Shown: positions 1 to 5,645 of the stretch, piece after piece | How positions within the stretch are numbered: the first letter of the stretch is position 1 | Layout of the letters: the number at the start of each line of letters is the position of its first letter | Assembly: GCA_016936815.1 (NCBI GenBank) | Contig: JAFGXD010000096.1 | Span: 1-42,883 of the forward strand | Source of the DNA: Bacteroidales bacterium | Lineage (GTDB): Bacteria > Bacteroidota > Bacteroidia > Bacteroidales > GWF2-38-335 | Length of the DNA stretch: 42,883 nucleotides | Direction of reading: 5' to 3' | Made by a program: the position numbers and the translations under genes | The notes under the pieces: model-generated | Database searches by the model: none | What the model was told of the DNA's origin: nothing | What the model saw: the letters and a program-made list of their open reading frames with translations, nothing else

Positions 1-122
1 AATGCTTTTCATTTTTCTTCTTTTTAAGGTTAAAATTAATAAAAAACTCTAATTTTAACTTGTCTTAAAAAAACAGCCTAGTACCCACCCAATGCGGCTC
101 ATACACCAAATTCGAAGGAGGA

Positions 123-350
123 TTGTGTTTGAAATGTTACCGCAATAAGAAAGAAACAGATACGGAAAAACCGGAAATGTTTGAAGAAAAAGAAAGTTTG
201 GGCTTAACGGAAAAAGACCGGAATTATAGATATAATATGATAAAAGGCAGAATAGCTGAAACACTGATTCAAGAATTGTTTCTGAGTTTGGGATATAATG
301 TTTTCAGGTATGGAATGGAGAACACAATTCCCGGAATAATGGAGTTGTAA
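123..350 (+). pseudogene. Truncated N-terminal fragment of an uncharacterised protein
   Basis: This is a 75-codon frame opening with TTG at 123; an in-frame ATG at 177 gives 57 codons. The core reads NMIKGRIAETLIQELF and then LGYNVFRYGMENTIPGI, which has the look of a conserved N-terminal helix-strand module and not of random translation. I believe similar starts occur in longer uncharacterised Bacteroidota proteins, but I could not check this. The frame stops at MEL-TAA, and the stop codon lies directly in the left arm of a cassette-like palindrome (344-359), so the gene appears cut there. Function is unknown. It may instead be a complete small protein. Confidence 0.4.
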
Positions 351-486
351 CCGCTAAAAGCAACCGCAACCAACAAACCTCATTTTCCTTAAAAACCCAT
401 ACATTTTTTCCATATTTGGAAATATAATACTATTTTGCAATCATTTAATAATACATTAAACACGGTTTTAGCGTTTATTGTTGAAC
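344..486. other. attC-like imperfect palindrome between the fragment and the first Fic gene
   Basis: The left arm contains GTAAC followed by CGCTAAAA (352-359). The right arm contains the exact reverse complement TTTTAGCG (466-473), followed by GTTGAAC (480-486), which fits the integron core consensus GTTRRRY. The spacer of about 106 bp holds no gene. The same CGCTA arm follows three other genes of this island. Calling it an attC-like recombination site is inference; a decayed terminator or a regulatory hairpin is possible. Confidence 0.35.
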
Positions 487-520
487 AGAAATCAACATCA
501 CATCAAGAAAGAAATTTTCA

Positions 521-528
521 TAACTTTG
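521..528 (+). promoter_or_regulatory. Putative -7 element (TAACTTTG) for the BRO-N/Fic gene
   Basis: The sequence TAACTTTG matches the Bacteroidota -7 consensus TAnnTTTG and lies 28 bp before the ATG. No good -33 TTTG is seen. The element sits in a small inverted repeat (TTTTCA 515-520 / TGAAAA 527-532). Confidence 0.45.
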
Positions 529-555
529 AAAAAAATCTCAAATAGAAGATAATTA

Positions 556-1440
556 ATGAAGACTAACACAAAAATATCCATACGTTTTTTTAACGACCGC
601 GAAGTGCGTGCTATTTGGGATGAAGAAAATGCCAAGTGGTGGTTTTCGGTGTTGGATATTGTAGCAGTGCTTACTGACCAAGACGACTATACAAAATCCC
701 GTAACTATTGGAAATACCTTAAAGCAAAGTTAAAGAAAGAAAATAGCCAAGTGGTTAGTGCTACTACCCAGTTGAAGTTTCTTGCTCCGGACGGGAAAAG
801 ACGTTTTGCTGATATGTTAGATTACAATGGTATAATTGCATTGGGTAAAGAATTTCCCGGAAAAAAAGCAAACCGATTTATTGAGTGGTTTACTTACAAC
901 GACGAGAGTATAGACGGGAAGAGTAAAACAAAAGCTTATGCCATATTTGAAAGTTCGTTTATCGAAAGCATTGAAGTTGGCACAGCAAAAGGCTTGCAAC
1001 AAATTCATGCGTATTTGTTTGGAGGACTGTATGATTTTGCCGGACAAATAAGACAAAAAAATATTTCCAAAGGTGGGTTCCAATTCGCTGTATCAAGATT
1101 TTTGGGTGACACCTTAAAGCAAATAGAAGCAATGCCTGAAACTTCATTCGACGATATCGTAAATAAATACGTTGAAATGAATATTGCCCATCCTTTTATG
1201 GAAGGAAATGGGCGAAGCACCCGAATATGGCTGGACTTGATGCTAAAAAAACGTCTCAAAAAATGCGTTGATTGGAGCAAAATAGGCAAGCAAGATTATA
1301 TAAACGCAATGATGCTAAGTCCAACAAAAAGTAATACTCTGAAAACTCTATTGAAAAATGCACTTACCACTAAAATAAACGACCGTGAAACATTCATAAA
1401 GGGGATTGACTATTCTTATTACTATGAAGAAAATAATTAA
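556..1440 (+). CDS. BRO-N domain fused to class III Fic domain protein (putative AMP transferase)
   Basis: This 294-aa protein has two parts. Residues about 8-115 resemble a BRO-N domain ([20 protein letters not shown]), a module common in phage-derived DNA-binding proteins. Residues about 125-294 form a Fic domain with the complete active-site motif [12 protein letters not shown] (212-223), where His212 would be the catalytic base and the E/N/R residues would position ATP. The C-terminus reads SYYYEEN; S287xxxE291 matches the C-terminal inhibitory helix motif (S/T)xxxE(G/N) of class III Fic proteins such as NmFic, except that Glu replaces Gly/Asn at the last position. It is therefore expected to transfer AMP (or another nucleotide moiety) to target hydroxyls and to be self-inhibited. 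The target is unknown. It stands alone in the first cassette-like unit, with no separate antitoxin gene beside it, as expected for a class III enzyme. Confidence 0.87.
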   Translation: MKTNTKISIRFFNDREVRAIWDEENAKWWFSVLDIVAVLTDQDDYTKSRNYWKYLKAKLKKENSQVVSATTQLKFLAPDGKRRFADMLDYNGIIALGKEFPGKKANRFIEWFTYNDESIDGKSKTKAYAIFESSFIESIEVGTAKGLQQIHAYLFGGLYDFAGQIRQKNISKGGFQFAVSRFLGDTLKQIEAMPETSFDDIVNKYVEMNIAHPFMEGNGRSTRIWLDLMLKKRLKKCVDWSKIGKQDYINAMMLSPTKSNTLKTLLKNALTTKINDRETFIKGIDYSYYYEENN

Positions 1441-1721
1441 AGACAAAAACAACAAAACGCTAATCAAGTAGGCTGCCCCACCAAATAGACTGACAGAAAT
1501 ATCCTCTCACATTTTATCCCGACTCATCGGGGTCACTGTACCCACAGGTCTCATAAACACCGGTTCATTAAAAACTAACCCTATTTTCTCCTAACCAGAA
1601 ACCACCCCCCATAATCCCAAAATATTTCAATCAACAAAAACGACAAACGAATTAACGACAAACAACAAACAACTTAACATCAAACGACTTAACAACAAAC
1701 AAACCCAACAAAATAATACCT
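1441..1721. other. Non-coding spacer, G-poor on the + strand
   Basis: No convincing gene. Just after the Fic stop codon lies AACAAAACGCTAATC, another copy of the AAC...CGCTA arm. From about 1560 the + strand is almost free of G. From 1633 to 1712 it consists of degenerate A/C-rich repeats built from AACGACAAAC and ACTTAAC units. Confidence 0.6.
1633..1712. repeat. Degenerate short tandem repeats (AACGACAAAC / ACTTAACA type)
   Basis: Units such as CGACAAAC, AACAACAAAC and CTTAACATCAAACGA recur irregularly over about 80 bp. The tract has almost no G on this strand and no coding potential. Confidence 0.5.
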
Positions 1722-1860
1722 CCAAATCCCAAAAACTCTTCCCACCATTCTAACCCAAAAAAACCACGCAAACATCATTTTTCTATAAACACATACAAAT
1801 TTCCCAATTATTGTATATATTGTACAGTTTTTCAGTGAAATAGTATATATTATCACGTTA
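1722..1860. repeat. Long direct repeat, copy 1, ending at a GTTA core
   Basis: This ~139-bp block recurs at 3975-4115 with roughly 85% identity by eye. It begins CCAAATCCCAAAAA and ends in AGTGAAATAGTATA followed by a few bases and GTTA. Homology between the copies stops at GTTA; beyond it this copy reads GGC (GTTAGGC, fitting GTTRRRY) and leads straight into the next gene. In an integron-like reading this is the attC site of the preceding cassette. Confidence 0.75.
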
Positions 1861-1900
1861 GGCAAAATGTAAAATGAGCGGAACAACTCAGACAACAGTG

Positions 1901-2863
1901 ATGATAAGAACAAGTATATTATTAGTTTTCTTTTCAGTTTTGGCATTAGGACAAAACAATAATGAAAAGGTTTTGCTTGCTTCAGAAGGCAAATATTCTC
2001 AATATTATGTTGAATTAGACAAAAACATGGGATATTTAATAGCTCTAGAAAATTACTATTCTAAAGCTGGAAGATATTATGTAGCAACATATATTGACAC
2101 TTTGGCTAAAAGTGAAGATAATAATGAAATTCTATTTATTGGAAATAAATCCAAAATTCAATTAATCAACAAAGAACCTAATATTGTTATAATGGAGAAT
2201 CTCCAAGAAAGCATAAAGTCATTGAAACTCGACACAGTTAATGATACTACTTATGCATTCATTGACTTAAACAATGGTATTTGGTGGAGTTTTTTCCTTG
2301 AAATGTGCAAAGAAATTAATACAAGTTTTCCTCTATATGATTTTAGTTTCTATGATGGGTTTGGTTATTGGGCATCATTTAATAATAAAAATGAAAACTA
2401 CCAAAGCTTTCAAGCTATTGCAAATAATAAAGCAACCTATATTAAAGATAGCCTGACTGTTTTGAATACTCCATTAGTCGAAATAACTAATGAATTACTA
2501 TTTAAAATAGATACTATAAAATATGACGAATTAAAAGTTAAATTAATGAAACTACCAATGGAATATAAATCGGAAAGTTGGTATTTTGGAACAGTGTTAA
2601 ACGCATTATGTAATAGCCGACCGGAATATTTTTATAAATTAGTTGAAGATATACCTGAAAAAAAAGAAATGCTATTTGGAATGGCTGATTTAGATAAAAG
2701 TACTAGAAAAAAACTTAAAAAAGTAGAAACAAATTCTCCAATGCAAAAGGAATTCATTAAATATAGAAGAGGAGAAACCATGTTTGCAATTTGGGGAACA
2801 ACAATCTATACAGCAGGTATGATAGCTTTTTGGGGTGGAATAATATATTTGATTGTAAAATAA
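1901..2863 (+). CDS. Secreted or inner-membrane-anchored protein of unknown function
   Basis: The 320-aa protein starts at the ATG at 1901, where a signal peptide begins (MIRTSILLVFFSVLALGQ). An earlier in-frame ATG at 1874 would add nine non-hydrophobic residues ahead of it. The body is polar and Asn/Lys/Asp-rich, with no motif I recognise. Near the C-terminus a basic stretch (KFIKYRR-like) precedes a hydrophobic helix of about 20 residues (TTIYTAGMIAFWGGIIYLIV), so the protein is probably exported and anchored by its tail. The gene sits between a GTTAGGC core (1857-1863) and a degenerate partner GCTTAAT followed by AACGCTAT (2870-2884), as a single-gene cassette. Its low GC resembles the neighbouring Fic genes. 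No function is assigned. Confidence 0.75.
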   Translation: MIRTSILLVFFSVLALGQNNNEKVLLASEGKYSQYYVELDKNMGYLIALENYYSKAGRYYVATYIDTLAKSEDNNEILFIGNKSKIQLINKEPNIVIMENLQESIKSLKLDTVNDTTYAFIDLNNGIWWSFFLEMCKEINTSFPLYDFSFYDGFGYWASFNNKNENYQSFQAIANNKATYIKDSLTVLNTPLVEITNELLFKIDTIKYDELKVKLMKLPMEYKSESWYFGTVLNALCNSRPEYFYKLVEDIPEKKEMLFGMADLDKSTRKKLKKVETNSPMQKEFIKYRRGETMFAIWGTTIYTAGMIAFWGGIIYLIVK

Positions 2864-2908
2864 CACTTTGCTTAATAAACGCTATGCTTTAGAAAAACAG
2901 ACACTTAA

Positions 2909-2938
2909 TTGCATTTTGAAATATATTTACTACCTTTG
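2909..2938 (+). promoter_or_regulatory. Promoter of the second Fic gene
   Basis: TTG at 2909-2911, a 19-bp spacer and TACCTTTG at 2931-2938 match the Bacteroidota promoter consensus. The last four bases of the -7 element are also the first four of the palindrome at 2935-2962. Confidence 0.65.
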
Positions 2939-2962
2939 ATACTATCATATGATACTATCAAA
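2935..2962. promoter_or_regulatory. 28-bp near-perfect palindromic operator over the Fic promoter
   Basis: The sequence starts TTTGATACTATCAT and continues with ATGATACTATCAAA. It equals its own reverse complement except at two symmetric base pairs (C at 2942 and 2955). It also contains two direct copies of GATACTATCA three bases apart. It covers the 3' part of the -7 element and the expected transcription start, 10 bp before the ATG, where a bound dimer would block transcription. The downstream protein carries a DNA-binding-like tail, so autorepression is plausible. Confidence 0.7.
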
Positions 2963-2972
2963 ACTTAAATAA

Positions 2973-3929
2973 ATGAAACCACCATATAAAATAACTGGAA
3001 AGATTTTAAAATTGATTGCTTCGATTTCGGAAAAAATTGGAGAGGTAAATTCTGCACATTTAAATAAACCACCAACAGAATTAAGAAAGAAAAACAGGAT
3101 CAAAACTATTCACTCGTCACTTGAAATTGAAGGAAATACCTTGAACATTGAGCAAATAACAGCAATCATTGAAAATAAAAGGGTAATTGGTCCAAAAAAA
3201 GACATTCTGGAAGTTAAAAACGCAATTGCTATTTATGACTATTTGGACAATTTGGACCCGTATAAATTTGAATCATTCTGCGAAGCTCACAGAATATTAA
3301 TGAACGGACTAATAGAATCAGCAGGCAGACTTAGAAATAAATCGGTTGGAATTGTTAAAGGCAGAGAAGTTGCACATATTGCTCCACCAAGTGATATGCT
3401 TAAGCCTCTAATGAACGATTTGTTTGGCTATTTAAAAAATGACGATGATTTAGTCTTAATAAAAAGTTGTGTGTTTCATTATGAAATGGAATTTATCCAT
3501 CCATTCATTGATGGGAATGGTAGAATGGGTAGATTATGGCAAACACTTATTTTAAAGGGCTCCTATCCTGTTTTTGAATTTCTACCAATTGAAACCTTAA
3601 TAAAAGAAAGACAAGAACAATACTATGAATCTCTTGGAAAATCAGACAATACTGGAGAATCGACCGCATTTATTGAATTTATGCTTGAAATTATCCTTGA
3701 ATCACTTGAGGAATTATTAAATATTCAAAATGTAAGCTTAACTAATTTTGACCGGATTAATTTATTCAAGTCAATCGTTAAAAACGACTACTTTACACGA
3801 AAAGAATATTTAAAGAATTTTAGAGAAATTTCTTCAGCGACAGCAAGTCGGGATTTGAATTTTGCTGTTGAGAATGGAATTATTGAAAAGATTGGAGATA
3901 AAAATACAACGAAGTATAAATACAAATAA
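2973..3929 (+). CDS. Class II Fic protein with C-terminal winged-helix-like domain
   Basis: This 318-aa protein has the class II layout. An inhibitory helix motif SLEIEGN lies near the N-terminus (S49xxxE53G54), followed by the Fic core with HPFIDGNGRMGR (176-187; catalytic His176). The residues around GREVAHIAPP (about 131-139) fit the flap that docks the target. Residues about 262-318 (NDYFTRKEYLKNF, SATASRDLNFAVENGIIEKI) resemble a winged helix-turn-helix. The family is expected to transfer AMP to a protein hydroxyl, with the reaction held back by Glu53. The start codon follows a good promoter and a 28-bp operator-like palindrome. The enzyme is complete in all visible motifs. The target is unknown. 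Confidence 0.88.
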   Translation: MKPPYKITGKILKLIASISEKIGEVNSAHLNKPPTELRKKNRIKTIHSSLEIEGNTLNIEQITAIIENKRVIGPKKDILEVKNAIAIYDYLDNLDPYKFESFCEAHRILMNGLIESAGRLRNKSVGIVKGREVAHIAPPSDMLKPLMNDLFGYLKNDDDLVLIKSCVFHYEMEFIHPFIDGNGRMGRLWQTLILKGSYPVFEFLPIETLIKERQEQYYESLGKSDNTGESTAFIEFMLEIILESLEELLNIQNVSLTNFDRINLFKSIVKNDYFTRKEYLKNFREISSATASRDLNFAVENGIIEKIGDKNTTKYKYK

Positions 3930-3974
3930 AAAATAAAACCGTTAACTCTCCCAATCCCCTCAAACCAAAAAATT

Positions 3975-4115
3975 CCAAATCCCAAAAATCTTTTCCCCCC
4001 CTTCTAACCCAAAAAAACCACGCTAACATCATTTTCCTAAAAAACACATACAAATTCCCCAATTATTGTATATATAGTGCAGTTTTTTAGTGAAATAGTA
4101 TAAATAAACAAGTTA
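3975..4115. repeat. Long direct repeat, copy 2, ending at a GTTA core
   Basis: This is the second copy of the block at 1722-1860. The shared segments include TTCTAACCCAAAAAAACCAC, CACATACAAATT, CCCAATTATTGTATATAT and TTAGTGAAATAGTATA (here with T for C at one site). Homology ends at GTTA (4112-4115); this copy then reads CCGCC. The block and the sequence just upstream (from about 3930) are strikingly poor in G on the + strand. Confidence 0.75.
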
Positions 4116-4185
4116 CCGCCAATGCAACCACAGAAACAGCCTTATGTATAGATTTGTGGATTTCTTATACATACCAATCATTAAA

Positions 4186-4228
4186 TGTAAAGAATTTAGT
4201 ATTTTCTTTACAAAAGACCTTATCTTTG
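4186..4228 (+). promoter_or_regulatory. Promoter and operator-like inverted repeat of the third Fic gene
   Basis: TATCTTTG at 4221-4228 is a consensus -7 element 26 bp before the ATG. Just upstream, TGTAAAGAA (4186-4194) and TTCTTTACA (4204-4212) form a perfect 9-bp inverted repeat with a 9-bp spacer, covering the -33 position. A further CTTTACA lies right before the start codon. A second inverted pair, TATGTATA (4143-4150) / TATACATA (4166-4173), lies further upstream. Confidence 0.6.
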
Positions 4229-4254
4229 TATAGAATTTTTAAAATACTTTACAG

Positions 4255-5325
4255 ATGGATACATGGGGATTAACAGAACTGCCGCTAAACATTGAGTTAG
4301 AAACAAAGAAAGTTTTAAAAGCTTTACCTTCGGCACATGCTGCATTAGCAGAACTTAAAGGAATTGCCTCGACAATCCCTAACCAAAAAATTCTGATTAA
4401 TACACTTGGATTACAAGAAGCAAAAGACAGTTCGGCGATTGAGAACATAATCACTACACATGATGATTTATATAAATCGGAATTAAATTTTGATGCATTT
4501 AAATCATTGCAAGCCAAAGAAGTTCAAAATTATATTTCTGCACTTAAAAAAGGATTTGAGTTAATTACCAAAACTGGATTGCTGACAAATAAAAGCATTC
4601 TACTAATTCAAGAAGTGCTGGAAGATAATAAAGCTGGATTTAGAAAACTCCCTGGAACTGCATTGAAAAATGCGGCAACTGGAGAGACCATTTACACTCC
4701 GCCTCAAGATTATGATGAAATAATAAGGCTAATGACAAATCTTGAACGGTACATTAATGATTCGGAAATCCAAGATTGTGATCCTTTAATAAAAATGGCA
4801 ATAATACATTTTCAATTTGAAAGTATTCATCCATTTTATGACGGAAACGGTAGAACAGGTAGAATAATAAATATTCTTTATCTGATTTTGGAAAAACTTC
4901 AAACCTTACCGATTCTATATTTAAGTAATTATATCATAAAACATAAATCTGACTACTATAGGTATTTACAAAAAGTAAAAGATGAGAATTTGTGGGAGGA
5001 TTGGGTTATCTTCATGATTAGAGGAGTTGAAGAAACTGCACGAGAAACTATTGAATTGATTGTCAGGATTAAAGAATTAATGCTCGACTACAAACACCGA
5101 CTTCGTGCCAATTACAAATTTTACAGTCAGGATTTACTTAACAACCTGTTTAAGCACCCTTACACAAAGATTGAATTTGTTGTAAATGACATTGGTGTGT
5201 CAAGATTGACTGCAGCAAATTATTTAAATAAATTATCAGATGATAATATGCTGAGAAAAGATAAGTTGGGGACAGGAAATTATTACATAAATGAAGAATT
5301 ATTTGACTTATTGACAAAGAGATGA
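4255..5325 (+). CDS. Class II Fic protein, BtFic/SoFic-like, with C-terminal winged helix
   Basis: The 356-aa protein follows the architecture of the Bacteroides and Shewanella Fic proteins of known structure. It has an N-terminal Fic_N region (about 5-90) with the inhibitory motif SSAIEN (S59xxxE63N64), a Fic core with HPFYDGNGRTGR (192-203; catalytic His192) and a C-terminal winged-helix region (about 290-356; DIGVSRLTAANYLNKL looks like the recognition helix). The flap region GETIYTPP (143-150) is present. It is expected to be a self-inhibited AMP transferase; some members modify themselves or DNA topoisomerase subunits, but no target can be read here. The start at 4255 follows a consensus promoter with an inverted repeat. 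The gene is alone in a unit with terminal inverted repeats. Confidence 0.92.
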   Translation: MDTWGLTELPLNIELETKKVLKALPSAHAALAELKGIASTIPNQKILINTLGLQEAKDSSAIENIITTHDDLYKSELNFDAFKSLQAKEVQNYISALKKGFELITKTGLLTNKSILLIQEVLEDNKAGFRKLPGTALKNAATGETIYTPPQDYDEIIRLMTNLERYINDSEIQDCDPLIKMAIIHFQFESIHPFYDGNGRTGRIINILYLILEKLQTLPILYLSNYIIKHKSDYYRYLQKVKDENLWEDWVIFMIRGVEETARETIELIVRIKELMLDYKHRLRANYKFYSQDLLNNLFKHPYTKIEFVVNDIGVSRLTAANYLNKLSDDNMLRKDKLGTGNYYINEELFDLLTKR

Positions 5326-5334
5326 AAAAGCACA

Positions 5335-5450
5335 GGCGGTAACACACGCTATACCCCATATGGGCCGTGTCCACGTTGAAAGTGAAAAACTTGAAAAAAG
5401 CAGAACGTCTCGCTAGGACGGGTGAAATTTAAGCCCACACGGGTCATAGC
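5335..5450. other. attC-like imperfect palindrome after the third Fic gene
   Basis: The left arm GGCGGTAACACACGCTATAC (5335-5354) with CCGTGT (5365-5370) is mirrored by ACACGG (5438-5443) and GGGTCATAGC (5441-5450). The arms pair with bulges, as in attC sites with unpaired bases. The outer right core (expected GTGTGTTAC...) is lost. The loop of about 65 bp has no gene. From 5451 to 5573 nothing recognisable is seen beyond repeats of TTGCGA. Confidence 0.4.
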
Positions 5451-5573
5451 TAGAACATTCAACCAAGACTTTCTACATTTGCATAGCCAAACTAACAAAT
5501 AGCCATTAGTGTTTAGGTTTTAAATAACGAGATTGCGATGAAGCGAAATTGCGAAGGCGGGAATTGGGAAACC

Positions 5574-5607
5574 AAAAAAAGGCCGTACCGGGCGATACGA
5601 CCTTTTT
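5574..5607. terminator. Bidirectional intrinsic terminator
   Basis: A-run, GGCCGTA, 8-base loop, TACGACC, T-run: the stem has one mismatch and is flanked by A5 and T5, so it can act on both strands. It separates the + strand Fic island from the convergent gene ending at 5646. A second short hairpin (AACTACGG / CCGTAGTT, 5626-5643) follows. Confidence 0.75.
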
Positions 5608-5645
5608 GTAAACAACCTATTACTAAACTACGGAACCGTAGTTAC

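Larger units (their letters stand above)
4112..5343 (+). mobile_element. Cassette-like unit bounded by GTTACCGCC / GGCGGTAAC
   Basis: The unit carries a single gene, the third Fic. It begins with GTTACCGCC (4112-4120) and ends with its exact reverse complement GGCGGTAAC (5335-5343), ten bases after the stop codon. Its left edge coincides with the point where the 140-bp repeat loses homology. This is the layout of integron gene cassettes. However, GTTACCG does not fit GTTRRRY, and no integrase is in the window. Confidence 0.35.

Noticed and set aside
1722-4115. CRISPR-like repeats
   Set aside because: Only two copies more than 2 kb apart, about 140 bp long and with genes between them; no regular spacers and no cas genes.
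556-5325. Fic toxin plus separate antitoxin (class I) modules
   Set aside because: All three Fic proteins carry their own inhibitory motif, and no small partner gene precedes or follows them.
344-5450. A full integron with integrase
   Set aside because: No tyrosine recombinase or attI-like site occurs anywhere in the window, so only cassette-like sites are claimed.
5626-5643. Hairpin AACTACGG/CCGTAGTT as an operator or second terminator
   Set aside because: No T-run follows on the relevant strand and no promoter is near. It may only support the terminator at 5574-5607.
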